Shown piece after piece: positions 8,147-17,249 of a stretch of DNA of 64,000 bases. Every line of letters starts with the position of its first letter. Position 1 is the first letter of the stretch. The notes beneath the pieces were generated by a model. It made no database searches and was not told the DNA's origin. It saw nothing but the letters and a program-made list of their open reading frames with translations. A program made the position numbers and the translations under genes. The DNA comes from Catenisphaera adipataccumulans. Lineage in GTDB: Bacteria > Bacillota_I > Bacilli_A > Erysipelotrichales > Erysipelotrichaceae. The stretch is from positions 1 to 64,000 of the forward strand of contig NZ_JACHHK010000003.1 in assembly GCF_014202755.1 (NCBI RefSeq), given 5' to 3'.

Positions 8147-9625
8147 TTATTCTTGCATACAACGACGAACAGCTCGCTGCCATCCTGCATAATATGCATC
8201 CATCTGTTCCTGCGGCGCTTTCGGTACAAAGACACGGTCGGATTCAATGATAAAATCTTCTATGTGCCAATAATCCACGGCCATACCGGCTAAGAAGGCA
8301 GCTCCCAGCGACGTGAGTTCCTGAATTTTGTAACGCTCTACTTCACATCGCAGCAAGTCGCTCAAGAATTGGAGCAAGAAGTTATTTGCGCTGGCCCCGC
8401 CGTCTACTTTTAGATTCTTGATCGGAATGCCGCTGTCCTTGACCATGGCATCTAAGACATCCTTGCTTTGATAGGCCATCGATTCCAAAGCGGCCCGTAC
8501 GATGTGCTTTTTGTTTGCGCCCAATGTCAGTCCGCTGATCTCCGCTTTGCATGTATCATTCCAGTACGGCGCTCCCAGTCCCACGAAGGCCGGGACAAAA
8601 TAAACACCCGCGGTATCTTCTACATCGTTGGCCCATTGTTCTGTGATCTTGGTCGATTCATACAATCCGAGCTGGTCACGCAGCCATTTCATCGTACTGC
8701 CGGAAACGAAAATACTGCCTTCCAGGGCATAATAGAGACGATCCCCCAGTTTCCAGGCAATCGTACTGAGCAAACCGGACTTGGAATCGACGATGTCCTG
8801 TCCTGTGTTCATCAACATAAATCCGCCGGTCCCAAACGTATTTTTCACCATACCTTCCACAAAACAGCCTTGGCCGAACAATGCCGCCTGCTGATCGCCG
8901 ACAACAGCACCGATCGGAATCGAACGACCATCCAGTAAATCCGGATCGGTCATCGTGTACACTTCAGAAGTCGCTTTGACCTCCGGCAGCAGCATGGCCG
9001 GAATATTGAACGTCTTCAGCAGTTCATCGTCCCACTGACAAGCATGGATATTATAAAGTAACGTGCGGGAAGCATTGCTGACATCTGTAATATGCGTTTT
9101 GCCGCCGCTTAATTTCCAGACCAGCCACGTATCGATCGTACCAAATAACAAGTCGCCGTTTTCCGCGCGCTGCCGGGCGCCTTCGACATGATCGAGCAGC
9201 CAGCTGATTTTTGAAGCGGAAAAATACGGATCCACGCGCAGTCCGGTTTTCTTGTGCACCATATCATTGTATGATGCCCAGCTGCGGCAGACGTCTGTAG
9301 TCTGTTTTGACTGCCATACCAATGCATGATAAATTGGTTTTCCAGTTTTCTTATCCCAAATGACGCTGGTTTCCCGCTGATTGCTGATGCCGATGGCAGC
9401 GACCTGTGATGGTTTGACATCACATTTTGCCAAGACTTCGTGAATGACTTTTACGGTCAAGTCCCATACTTCTTCTGCATCCTGTTCCACCCAGCCTGGA
9501 TACGGATAGAACAGCGTGCCTTCTTGTTGGGCGATCCCAACGATCTGACAGCCATGATCAAAGAGCACCGCCCGTGTACTGGTCGTGCCTGAGTCAATGG
9601 CTAATACATATTGTTTTTGATTCAT
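8147..9625 (-). CDS. glpK: Glycerol kinase
   Basis: A 492-residue FGGY-family kinase with full length and order of motifs: IDSGTTSTRAVLFD at residues 11-24, NQRETSVIWD, the catalytic aspartate in VVGDQQAALFGQ, FGTGGFMLMN and VDGGASANNFLLQ. It phosphorylates glycerol with ATP in the cytoplasm to glycerol-3-phosphate. It lies 84 bp upstream of GRE 1 in the same direction. Because some GREs use anhydro-sugar phosphates, a role in phosphorylating the GRE substrate is conceivable, but every motif visible is ordinary GlpK. A TATAAT box sits at 9652-9657 without a clear -35. Confidence 0.94.
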   Translation of the reverse strand: MNQKQYVLAIDSGTTSTRAVLFDHGCQIVGIAQQEGTLFYPYPGWVEQDAEEVWDLTVKVIHEVLAKCDVKPSQVAAIGISNQRETSVIWDKKTGKPIYHALVWQSKQTTDVCRSWASYNDMVHKKTGLRVDPYFSASKISWLLDHVEGARQRAENGDLLFGTIDTWLVWKLSGGKTHITDVSNASRTLLYNIHACQWDDELLKTFNIPAMLLPEVKATSEVYTMTDPDLLDGRSIPIGAVVGDQQAALFGQGCFVEGMVKNTFGTGGFMLMNTGQDIVDSKSGLLSTIAWKLGDRLYYALEGSIFVSGSTMKWLRDQLGLYESTKITEQWANDVEDTAGVYFVPAFVGLGAPYWNDTCKAEISGLTLGANKKHIVRAALESMAYQSKDVLDAMVKDSGIPIKNLKVDGGASANNFLLQFLSDLLRCEVERYKIQELTSLGAAFLAGMAVDYWHIEDFIIESDRVFVPKAPQEQMDAYYAGWQRAVRRCMQE

Positions 9626-9660
9626 AAAACTACCTGCTTTCCTCTCCTTCCATTATAGCC

Positions 9661-9688
9661 AAAAAAAGGAAGAGGTTTCCCTCTTCCT
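9661..9688 (-). terminator. Terminator of pheST
   Basis: AGGAAGAG/CTCTTCCT stem with a T-run on the minus strand, just after the pheT stop. Confidence 0.88.
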
Positions 9689-9696
9689 TGCATTTT

Positions 9697-12099
9697 TTAC
9701 TTCCGCAGTTCAATTTGGAATTTCTTTTCCAAAGCTGCTACGATCTGATCAAAGACATCATTGACTTCCTGATCTTTCAGCGTGCGGTTTTCCGCCTGGA
9801 ACAAAATCGAAAGCGCAACCGATTTAACCGTCGGCGGCAGCGGTGCTTTCTCATAGACATCGAAAATTTCGACATCGCGAATGATGTTTTCCTTATTCAG
9901 CTTACCATTCTTGCGGATCTCACGAATGATATCCTCTGCCGGTACTGTCCGTTTGATCACAAACGAAATATCGCGTGAAACACTTTGATATTTAGAAACC
10001 GGTTTGAATTTGATCTTCGATTTCTTTACATCAAAGAGCGCATCAAAATCGATTTCTGCCATGATGACATCTTTCGTATCCGTCGTTTTCGCATATTTCG
10101 GATGGATCTGTCCAAGCAGGCCGACACATTTTTTGCCGACATGGATCTCCGCGCTGCGGTACGGATGAAAGTGTTCTGTATCTTTTTTATTCACTACATA
10201 TGAAACCATCCGGGCATTGATGCCGATGCGGTCCAGCCATTCTTCCACGATGCCTTTGGCGGTGTAGAAATCAGCCGGTACATCATAATCCAGCCAGCGG
10301 GTCGACTGCAGACTGCCGCTCAGAACAAATGCCAGATGCGTGCATGCACCGCAGGTCGCGGAAACATCGCTCAGTTCAAACACATTGACATCCTTGATCG
10401 AATGCGCATGGTTATAAGCCACGACATCAAGCAGGCTCGGCAGGATGCTTGTGCGGATCCAGCGGCGCTCTTCACTGATCGGAATGGAAAGTTCGATCGG
10501 ATCTTTGATGCCTAAGATCGCATTGTCCTTTTTTTCTGTGCTGACCAATGTATAGGTGATGCAGTCCTGCAGACCTTGGGCCGTGAAGATCTCACGCGTC
10601 TGACGGATCATGCGCTGTTTTGGATTCAGCTTTCCTTCGGTCATTTCCATCAGCGGCAGCGTGCTCGGCAGACGGTCATAGCCCAGCAGACGGATAACTT
10701 CTTCCGAAAGGTCCGCTTTGCCCTCGATGTCGGTACGATAACTTGGAATATGGCAGATGATCTGATCGCCATTGGCTTCCGGTTCAAAACGCAGACGTTT
10801 GAATACATCACAGACTTCCTCAAATGTAAAGTCTGTTCCCAATCGGCCGTTCAGATCGGCCAATGTGCAAGTCACTGTCTTCGGTCGATAACCATCGCTG
10901 CCGTATTCAACCGTTTCTTCGATTTCATCCGCATCGGCATACTCTTTCAGCAGTTGGACAGCACGATCCATCGCTTTCTGACAGGACAGCGGTTCGATAC
11001 CTTTTTGATAGCGGATGCTTGCGTCTGTATTCAAGTTCAGCCGGCGGGAAGTGTTGCGGATGGCAACGTGATTGAAATTCGCGCATTCAATGATCAAGCC
11101 AGACGTCGTATCCAGGATCTTTGAGTCATCGCCGCCCATGATGCCGGCAATACCGATTGGTTTGCCCTGATTGGTGATGACGGCATCCTGCGGTTCCAAA
11201 TGATAGGTCACACCGTCCAATGCCGTGTAGTCCGTATCAAAACCATCTTTGACCGTGATTTCCTGATCCTTGATGGCATCTTTATCATAGAAATGCATCG
11301 GGTGTCCGGTTTCCAGCATGACGATATTGGAAATATCGACCACATTGTTGATGGAATGCACCCCGCTGGCAGACAGGAGTTCTTTCATCCATTTCGGGCT
11401 TTCTTTAATGGTGATCTTACCGATCACTTTGCCCATAAAATGCGGGCAGATCTTCGTTTCGCTGGCAACGTGCAGCTGGGTCGGCTTGCCGCCGTCGGCC
11501 GCATGGGCATAATCCGGCAAAGTAACCGGACGATCCAGGATCGCACCCGTTTCGACTGCCATATTGAAGGCAGACATACAATCACTGCGGTTCGGCGTCA
11601 GGCTGATATCCAGCACTTCATCATCCAAGCCGAGATAACCCAGCGGATCATGGTCGCCGACAGGCGCATCAGCCGGCAGTTCCTCAATACCGGCTTTCTG
11701 CTCTTCGCTCAATGTGTGCGGATCGACACCCAGCTCCAACAAAGAGCAGATCATACCGTTGCTGGCTTCACCGCGAATGACGCCTTCTTTGATTTCACCG
11801 CCTGGCAGTTTTGCTCCCGGCAAGGCAACGATGACATTCTGTCCGGCTGCAACATTCGGCGCACCGCATACGATCGGCACGATTTCACTGCCGATATTCA
11901 CTTTCGTGCAGTGCAGATGGTCGCTGTTCGGATGATCATAACATTCTTCAACATGACCGATCACCAAGTTGGTGCCTTGGCTTAATTTATATACATTCTC
12001 AACTTCAAAGCCGGCGGATGTGACCCGATCGGCAATTTCTTCGATTGACAGATCGGAAATATCCATATACTGCGATAACCATTTTCTTGAAATCAACAT
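9697..12099 (-). CDS. pheT: Phenylalanyl-tRNA synthetase beta subunit
   Basis: An 800-residue protein of the usual length. Domains in order: N-terminal MLISRKWLSQYMDIS, the EMAP/OB tRNA-binding region (about 40-150), B3/B4 with SLTPNRSDCMSAFNMA at about 168 and GIAGIMGGDDSKI at about 320, B5, core, and the C-terminal FDX anticodon-binding domain ending in a KFQIEL tail. With PheS it forms the alpha2-beta2 enzyme charging tRNA-Phe. It follows pheS by 12 bp and shares the T-box leader. Ribosome site GAGGAGAAGG precedes ATG 12099. Confidence 0.97.
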   Translation of the reverse strand: MLISRKWLSQYMDISDLSIEEIADRVTSAGFEVENVYKLSQGTNLVIGHVEECYDHPNSDHLHCTKVNIGSEIVPIVCGAPNVAAGQNVIVALPGAKLPGGEIKEGVIRGEASNGMICSLLELGVDPHTLSEEQKAGIEELPADAPVGDHDPLGYLGLDDEVLDISLTPNRSDCMSAFNMAVETGAILDRPVTLPDYAHAADGGKPTQLHVASETKICPHFMGKVIGKITIKESPKWMKELLSASGVHSINNVVDISNIVMLETGHPMHFYDKDAIKDQEITVKDGFDTDYTALDGVTYHLEPQDAVITNQGKPIGIAGIMGGDDSKILDTTSGLIIECANFNHVAIRNTSRRLNLNTDASIRYQKGIEPLSCQKAMDRAVQLLKEYADADEIEETVEYGSDGYRPKTVTCTLADLNGRLGTDFTFEEVCDVFKRLRFEPEANGDQIICHIPSYRTDIEGKADLSEEVIRLLGYDRLPSTLPLMEMTEGKLNPKQRMIRQTREIFTAQGLQDCITYTLVSTEKKDNAILGIKDPIELSIPISEERRWIRTSILPSLLDVVAYNHAHSIKDVNVFELSDVSATCGACTHLAFVLSGSLQSTRWLDYDVPADFYTAKGIVEEWLDRIGINARMVSYVVNKKDTEHFHPYRSAEIHVGKKCVGLLGQIHPKYAKTTDTKDVIMAEIDFDALFDVKKSKIKFKPVSKYQSVSRDISFVIKRTVPAEDIIREIRKNGKLNKENIIRDVEIFDVYEKAPLPPTVKSVALSILFQAENRTLKDQEVNDVFDQIVAALEKKFQIELRK

Positions 12100-12111
12100 A
12101 TCCTTCTCCTC

Positions 12112-13146
12112 CTATTCAAACCGTTTAAACGTTTCCTCAAAACGTTTATCATTCGTATAGAAATGACGGATATCATCGACTCCGTATTTCAGCATCGCGA
12201 TACGTTCGATTCCTACGCCGAAGGCAAAACCGGAACATTTTTCCGGATCATAGCCAGCCATACGCAGGACATTCGGATGGACCTCGCCGGCACCCAGGAT
12301 CTCGATCCAGCCGGTGCCTTTGCAGGTCGGGCAGCCTTTGCCGTTGCAGATATGACAGGTGACATCGACTTCCACGCTCGGCTCAGTGAACGGGAAGTAA
12401 CTTGGCCGGAAACGGATCTGACGGTCCTGGCCGAACATTTTACGCGCTAAAAATTCCAATGTTCCTTTTAAATCCGCTAATGTGATGTGTCGATCGACGA
12501 CCAATCCTTCCATCTGCATGAACTGATGGGAATGCGTGGCATCGTCATCATCCCGGCGGTATACTTTGCCTGGGCAGACAACTTTGATCGGCAGGTTCGG
12601 CGCAGCCTGCTCTAAAACTTTCATCTGGATGGCTGTTGTATGGGTCCGCAGCAGATTGTTTTCATCAATATACAAGCTGTCCTGCATCGCACGGGCCGGA
12701 TGATCCTTCGGGATATTGGCACGTTCGAAACAATATTCATCATCAACAATATCGTTCCCTTCAATGACTTGATAGCCCAAGCCAATGAATAAGTCTTCCA
12801 GTTCCTGCGTGACGATATGCAGCGGATGCAGGTTGCCGGCGGTCTGACGGCGGCCGGGCAGCGTGATATCGATCTTTTCACGTTCGATCCGCATATTCAT
12901 TTCGGATTCCGCCAACTCTTCTCGTTTTTCTTCGATCCGGGATGCCACGTGCTGTTTCAGCGCATTGACATCTTTACCGAACTGCGGTTTTTCTTCTTTC
13001 GACAAATTCTTCATGTTTTTCATCAAGTCCTGTACTTTGCCTTTTTTGCCTAAGTACTGGACCCGCAGCTGATTCAGATCGGATAGATCTTGTGCTTGCG
13101 CTATGCGTTCGGCTGCTTCTTTGCGTAAATCTTCAAAATTTGGCAT
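12112..13146 (-). CDS. pheS: Phenylalanyl-tRNA synthetase alpha subunit
   Basis: A 344-residue class II synthetase subunit with N-terminal coiled coil (residues 1-90), motif 2 region GKVYRRDDDDATHSHQFMQMEG, RPSYFPFTEPSVEVDV, and motif 3 GFAFGVGIERIAMLKYG. A CHICNGKGCPTCKGTGW cysteine cluster of zinc-knuckle type lies at about 257-273, as in some Firmicute PheS proteins. It is first in the pheST operon under a Phe-specific T-box. Ribosome site GAAAGGAAG precedes ATG 13146. Confidence 0.97.
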   Translation of the reverse strand: MPNFEDLRKEAAERIAQAQDLSDLNQLRVQYLGKKGKVQDLMKNMKNLSKEEKPQFGKDVNALKQHVASRIEEKREELAESEMNMRIEREKIDITLPGRRQTAGNLHPLHIVTQELEDLFIGLGYQVIEGNDIVDDEYCFERANIPKDHPARAMQDSLYIDENNLLRTHTTAIQMKVLEQAAPNLPIKVVCPGKVYRRDDDDATHSHQFMQMEGLVVDRHITLADLKGTLEFLARKMFGQDRQIRFRPSYFPFTEPSVEVDVTCHICNGKGCPTCKGTGWIEILGAGEVHPNVLRMAGYDPEKCSGFAFGVGIERIAMLKYGVDDIRHFYTNDKRFEETFKRFE

Positions 13147-13164
13147 GTGAATCTTCCTTTCCTA

Positions 13165-13374
13165 CAAAAAAAAGACGTCGTAGGAACGAATGCTCGCGGT
13201 ACCATCCTACTTCGTCTTTCAACGCACTTTCATCATGATAACCGTATGATACGGAAGAGGGTTAACTCTTGCTCCCAGGTGAATTCATCGGCTCTGCTTG
13301 TGCGGATGTCTCAGCTGCTGATCCGTTCTCTGTCCAAGGGTTTCCGATTACTCTGTCTGATCATCGTTTTAACA
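13165..13374 (-). promoter_or_regulatory. T-box leader, phenylalanine specific, with terminator
   Basis: The 295 bp between pheS and the next gene is a T-box leader on the minus strand. The T-box itself reads GGATGGTACCGCG (about 13194-13206). The specifier loop holds GAATTCACC (about 13278-13286), whose UUC codon is Phe and agrees with pheST. An AGAGA-type S-turn region and GCTGAGACATCC are present upstream. The terminator stem AAGACG...CGTCTT with T8 lies at 13165-13220. Uncharged tRNA-Phe should stabilise the antiterminator and raise pheST expression. Confidence 0.93.
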
Positions 13375-13380
13375 CTTCGC

Positions 13381-13409
13381 ATTATACAAAATGTCAATAG
13401 ATTTTTCAA
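13381..13409 (-). promoter_or_regulatory. pheST promoter
   Basis: TTGAAA (13404-13409), 17-bp spacer, TATAAT (13381-13386) on the minus strand. Transcription should start near 13374, at the head of the T-box leader. Confidence 0.75.
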
Positions 13410-13440
13410 CACTGTTCCGGAAATCTGATACAATGAATGC

Positions 13441-14175
13441 ATGATCATTACATCTGTTCAAAATCAAAAGATCAAAATGCGGGCCAAACTGCATCTTCAT
13501 AAAGAACGCCTCCGCCAACAATGTTTTGCGGTCGAAGGCCGTCATATGGTGGAAGAAGCAGATCAGGCAGGCTGTCTGCAGGAATTGTACATTGCAGAAG
13601 GCATCCCGAACGATTTTTCGATTGAACCGGTCTTCTGCAGTCCGGCGGTGATGAAAAAGCTTTCCCATCGACAGTCCGCTGCCGACATGATCGGCATTTG
13701 CCGCTTCCCGGTCCTTCATCCAAAAAACGAAAAAACTGTCGTTTTTCTCCAGGATGTACAGGATCCAGGCAATGTCGGCACCTTGATCCGCAGTGCTTAT
13801 AGCTTCGGGATCGATGCCTTGTATTTATCTGCCGGCTGCGCCGATCCTTATAATCCGAAAACGCTGCAGGCATCCCAGGGAGCCATCTTCCATCTGCCCT
13901 GCATCGTATGTGATCTGCCTGCCGTCATGGCGCAGAAACAGCACAGTGGTATGACGCTCTATGCCACCGCGCTGCATCATCGTTCGCAGGCTTTACAGGC
14001 AATCAAGCCAAAGCACCCCTGCGGCATCGTGCTCGGGAATGAGGGCCAGGGGCTCCCGGATGAGCTGATCGAACAATGTGATGCGACGGTAAAAATCGAG
14101 ATGACTGCTTTTGAAAGTCTGAATGTCGCTGTGGCTGGTTCATTGATGATGTATGAATTTCAATATAAGAAATAA
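13441..14175 (+). CDS. SpoU/TrmH-family RNA 2'-O-ribose methyltransferase
   Basis: A 244-residue SPOUT enzyme. Residues 1-95 form the substrate-binding part seen in rRNA methylases. The three SPOUT motifs follow: QDVQDPGNVGTLIRSA (about 102-117), GIVLGNEGQGLPDEL (about 194-208) and ESLNVAVAGSLMMYE (about 224-238), which build the SAM-binding knot. The RNA target (23S rRNA or tRNA) cannot be told. No ribosome site precedes the ATG, and a TACAAT box at 13429-13434 would start transcription about at the A of the ATG, so the mRNA may be leaderless. It is divergent from pheST. Confidence 0.9.
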   Translation: MIITSVQNQKIKMRAKLHLHKERLRQQCFAVEGRHMVEEADQAGCLQELYIAEGIPNDFSIEPVFCSPAVMKKLSHRQSAADMIGICRFPVLHPKNEKTVVFLQDVQDPGNVGTLIRSAYSFGIDALYLSAGCADPYNPKTLQASQGAIFHLPCIVCDLPAVMAQKQHSGMTLYATALHHRSQALQAIKPKHPCGIVLGNEGQGLPDELIEQCDATVKIEMTAFESLNVAVAGSLMMYEFQYKK

Positions 14176-14177
14176 AA

Positions 14178-14205
14178 AACAGACGATGAGAAATCGTCTG
14201 TTTAT
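14178..14205 (+). terminator. Terminator of the SpoU methylase gene
   Basis: AAACAGACGAT-gagaa-ATCGTCTGTTT directly after the stop codon; it also touches the end of the convergent pseudogene. Confidence 0.75.
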
Positions 14206-14602
14206 TGTCTTTGCGCGATCAACAGATCCAAGTTGGAGCGATCCGTTGAAGAGAAAGAAATCTTGCTTTGATCCGACTGCGTACCATGATACTGACATCT
14301 GTTGAGATATTTGTGTATTTGGAAGAAGCAGCTGTAATGGTACAAGTGCCGCTGCCGACGGCAGTGACCTTGCCTGCATCATCCACTTTCGCCACACTTT
14401 CATCGCTGCTTGACCAGATCAGTGTCGTATCATCGGCATCCGAAGGCGTCAATACCGTTTTTAATTTCTTTTTGTCGTTGGGTTTCATTTTTACCGTTTC
14501 CGGATAAATCGCAATGGACTCCAGCGGTTCTTATGAAGAACAGCCGGTGATCACCGTGCATGCCAAAACCATCCCGACAAGGATGCTAATCAATTTTTTC
14601 AT
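14202..14602 (-). pseudogene. Broken lipoprotein with a bacterial Ig-like (Big_2) domain
   Basis: From ATG 14602 (ribosome site GGAGAGAGAG) the minus strand encodes MKKLISILVGMVLACTVITGCSS, a lipoprotein signal with lipobox TGC. An in-frame TAA at 14531-14533 then interrupts it. The same frame continues with ESIAIYPETVKMKPNDKKK and a typical Big_2 domain (TLIWSSSDESVAKVD, GKVTAVGSGTCTITA). After STDVS the plausible ending (GTQSDQSKISFSSTDRSN, then NLDLLIAQRQ and a stop at 14202-14204) lies in another frame, so there is probably a frameshift near 14290. Intact it would have been a ~130-residue surface lipoprotein. Two lesions make read-through to a useful product unlikely; sequencing error is an alternative. 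Confidence 0.8.
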
Positions 14603-14637
14603 ACTCTCTCTCCGTTCTTTGGCCCATTGTATCATAA

Positions 14638-14661
14638 AATCGATAGCTTACGCTATCGATT
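14638..14661 (-). terminator. Terminator of the lysine-type ABC transporter operon
   Basis: ATCGATAGC-gtaa-GCTATCGAT followed by TTTAT on the minus strand, overlapping the end of the ATPase gene. Confidence 0.72.
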
Positions 14662-15390
14662 GGCATAACGGGATAAAAATTGTTTGGTGCGTTCATGCTG
14701 CGGATGATCAAAGAGATCTTCCGGTGTTCCTTGTTCTGCAATGACACCCTGATCCATGAAGATCACCCGGTCGCTGACTTCTTTGGCAAACTGCATTTCA
14801 TGAGTGACGACGGCCATGGTCATACCGTTGGCCGCCAGTTTTTTCATGACATCCAGCACATCACCGACCATTTCCGGATCCAAGGCACTGGTCGGTTCAT
14901 CGAACAAGATCAGTTCCGGGTCCATGCACAACGTCCGCGCGATCGCAACGCGTTGTTTCTGACCGCCGGATAACCGACGGCTGTTGGCTTTGGCAAAATC
15001 CTGCATACCGACTTCCGTCAGATGTTTCATTGCCTTGGCTTTGGCTTCTTCTTTGGATTTCTTCAATACCTTGATCTGGCCGATCATGCAATTTTCGAGC
15101 ACATTTAAATTGTTGAATAAATTGAAGCTCTGGAAGACCATACCGACTTTCGCACGATATGATGTAACCTGGATGCTGTCCGTCAAAATATTCTTGCCTT
15201 TAAAGATGATCTGACCGCCGTTGGGGATCTCCAATAAGTTGATGCAGCGCAGCAGCGTGCTCTTGCCCGAGCCGCTGGAACCGATCAACGTGGCCACTTC
15301 TCCTTTATGAATTTCAAAATCAATATCGTTGAGCACCCTCAGATCGCCGAAGCTTTTCTGCAGATGCTGTACCTGCAATAATGTTTCCAC
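14653..15390 (-). CDS. Polar amino acid ABC transporter, ATP-binding protein
   Basis: A ~245-residue ABC ATPase of the GlnQ/HisP family. It has Walker [14 protein letters not shown]-loop VFQSFNLF, signature [13 protein letters not shown], Walker [12 protein letters not shown] and H-loop [10 protein letters not shown], with the HERTKQFL ending typical of polar amino acid importers. An ATG at 15396 directly abuts the AGGAGG site, so the GTG at 15390, correctly spaced, is the likelier start. It is third in an operon with the permease and binding protein; the lysine riboswitch upstream suggests lysine as substrate. Confidence 0.92.
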   Translation of the reverse strand: METLLQVQHLQKSFGDLRVLNDIDFEIHKGEVATLIGSSGSGKSTLLRCINLLEIPNGGQIIFKGKNILTDSIQVTSYRAKVGMVFQSFNLFNNLNVLENCMIGQIKVLKKSKEEAKAKAMKHLTEVGMQDFAKANSRRLSGGQKQRVAIARTLCMDPELILFDEPTSALDPEMVGDVLDVMKKLAANGMTMAVVTHEMQFAKEVSDRVIFMDQGVIAEQGTPEDLFDHPQHERTKQFLSRYANR

Positions 15391-15401
15391 AAGCATACCT
15401 C

Positions 15402-16127
15402 CTAGACATTTGCCTTGATGCTTACCTGGTGATCATCCGACATATGCTTTTCGATCGCATTCAAAATAATGGATGCGATGGTCGTTAAGATCAGGTAGAT
15501 GATGCAGGCGATCATATAGACTTCCAGGTAACGCATCGTACTGCCGGCGATGCTGGTCGTCTGGAAGAATAATTCCGTTACGGCGATCGCGTTCAACATA
15601 CTACTATCCTTGATATTGACGATCAGCTGGTTGCCGATCGAAGGAAAACTGTTGCGGATGGCCTGCGGGAAGATGATGCTCATCATCGTCTGGGTATTGG
15701 TCATGCCCAACGATTTGGCCGCTTCGGTCTGACCGACATCAATTGATTGGATGCCGGAGCGGATGATCTCAGCCATATAAGCGCCGGTGTTGATCGAAAT
15801 GATCACCATACCTGCCGTCAGGCTGGTCCAGCCGATGACCGGGCGAAGCAAATAATACAGGAATACGGCTTGTACCATCATTGGTGTGCCGCGGAAGATC
15901 CAGATATACAGACGGGTGATCAGATGACCAAGCCCTTTTAAGACCCGGACACCTTTGCCGTCCAACGGGTCCACGGACAAACCGCGGATCGCACCGATGA
16001 TCAGTCCGATCACCAAGCCGACCAAGGTGCCGACAAAAGCCAGCGCCAAGGTCACCTTGATACCATACCAGAACATCGGCCACGATGTGGTGAAGGTCTG
16101 CCATGCAAAATTAAAATCAATGCTCAT
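15402..16127 (-). CDS. Polar amino acid ABC transporter, permease
   Basis: A 241-residue membrane protein of the HisM/GlnP type. The first helix is at about residues 20-45, and the ABC-coupling EAA loop is visible as [40 protein letters not shown] and [11 protein letters not shown] are family hallmarks, and about five membrane segments are predicted by eye. It should form a homodimeric channel with the ATPase downstream and the lipoprotein upstream. The lysine riboswitch on the operon points to lysine or a basic amino acid. Confidence 0.92.
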   Translation of the reverse strand: MSIDFNFAWQTFTTSWPMFWYGIKVTLALAFVGTLVGLVIGLIIGAIRGLSVDPLDGKGVRVLKGLGHLITRLYIWIFRGTPMMVQAVFLYYLLRPVIGWTSLTAGMVIISINTGAYMAEIIRSGIQSIDVGQTEAAKSLGMTNTQTMMSIIFPQAIRNSFPSIGNQLIVNIKDSSMLNAIAVTELFFQTTSIAGSTMRYLEVYMIACIIYLILTTIASIILNAIEKHMSDDHQVSIKANV

Positions 16128-16158
16128 GTTTGATCGAGTCCTTTCGAAAAATAATCAA

Positions 16159-17001
16159 TTAATCTTCATCGCTTGAAGTCGGTGCATTCTCCACCGCACT
16201 GCGCATGTATTCATTGCGCGTTTCCGTGCTGATGTTGTCCAAAGCCTTCTGCACCTTCTTAAAGTTTTTCGTCTTACGGGTGCCGTTTTTCAAGCCGATG
16301 GAAACGGATGTATCGGCATCAAAGCCCTGGCCTTCCGCAAAATGGACGATGGCCAGATCCGAGTTGGCACTGGCGATGCCTTCGGCTACCGGCAGTTCGG
16401 CCGTAATGCCGTCTGCATCACCGTTCTGCAAAGCAACGACAAGTTCTGGATACGTTGATTTCGGCGTTAAATGGTTGACACCGTCGATCTGATCGATGAT
16501 CGTATCATAGTTGGTGTTCTTCTGACCGATGATATTCTTACCGGTAAACTGCTGGATGCTGGTATAACCGGCTTCTTCGCTGTTGGCACGGACGATCATG
16601 ACCATTTCACTTTCATAATACGGTGTAGTAAAATCGATGCCTTTTTCACGCTTCTTATTTGCGGTCATACCAGCGATGATCGCATCAATTTCTCCGGATT
16701 CCAAGGCCGGCTGCAAGCCATCCCACGAAATCTTCTTGACTTTCAGCTTCTGACCGAGCGAATCGGCGATCTCCTGCGAGATCATGACATCATATCCGTC
16801 ACAGTAGCCGGCACCGGAACCCAGGGATACGCTGGTGTCCGTCTTGTCGCTGGTCTGCCAGTTAAACGGCGCGTAGTTGCATTCCATGCCGACCACAAAC
16901 GTGTCATCGTCATTGTCAGATGATCCCGATCCGGTCGAACCTGAACCGCAGCCAGTCAAAACTAAAGTCAAAGCAACTGCAGTAGCTAATAATTTTTTCA
17001 T
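16159..17001 (-). CDS. Lipoprotein substrate-binding protein, probable lysine ABC importer
   Basis: A 280-residue family-3 solute-binding protein. Signal peptide and lipobox LTGC are at residues 1-18, followed by a Gly/Ser/Asp-rich linker. The fold starts at FVVGMECNYAPFNW, with GYDVMISQEIA, SWDGLQPALESGEIDAIIAGMT and REKGIDFTTPYY, all typical of polar amino acid receptors. The first gene after the L-box leader, with ribosome site GGGAGGG. Lysine specificity is inferred from the riboswitch, not from binding residues. Confidence 0.92.
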   Translation of the reverse strand: MKKLLATAVALTLVLTGCGSGSTGSGSSDNDDDTFVVGMECNYAPFNWQTSDKTDTSVSLGSGAGYCDGYDVMISQEIADSLGQKLKVKKISWDGLQPALESGEIDAIIAGMTANKKREKGIDFTTPYYESEMVMIVRANSEEAGYTSIQQFTGKNIIGQKNTNYDTIIDQIDGVNHLTPKSTYPELVVALQNGDADGITAELPVAEGIASANSDLAIVHFAEGQGFDADTSVSIGLKNGTRKTKNFKKVQKALDNISTETRNEYMRSAVENAPTSSDED

Positions 17002-17017
17002 ATAACCCTCCCGATCG

Positions 17018-17242
17018 GATGAAAAAAGAAAAAGCTACGCGGCATCGCATAGCTTTCTTTTAAAACTACAAGATAACCCCTCTTCAACTTGGAAGGAGTG
17101 TATTCGGTATTTCCGAATACCCCAGATGGGAGAACTGCCGTTTTCTCATCTTCGGCAATGGTTACCTTTCCCGACGTTCTCTGCCTGCCGACTCCGGCCG
17201 GTACTCTGATGCATTGCTACCTCTATCTTCATCCGATATCTA
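17018..17242 (-). promoter_or_regulatory. Lysine riboswitch (L box) with terminator, transporter operon
   Basis: The 280 bp before the binding-protein gene is a structured leader. On the minus strand it carries L-box hallmarks in order: GAAGATAGAGGTAGCAA (P1/P2 start), CAGAGTA, GGGAAAGG, TTGCCGAAG, and a closing GGGTTATC. It ends in a terminator stem AAAGAAAGCTATGCG/CGTAGCTTT with a T-rich run (about 17018-17062). Lysine binding should favour termination, turning off the importer when lysine is plentiful. Confidence 0.88.
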
Positions 17243-17249
17243 TAAAAGA

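Noticed and set aside
10576..11985. Long open frames on the plus strand opposite pheT (up to ~260 codons)
   Set aside because: They lie wholly antisense to a full-length conserved gene, have no recognisable domain, and arise from codon bias of the real strand.
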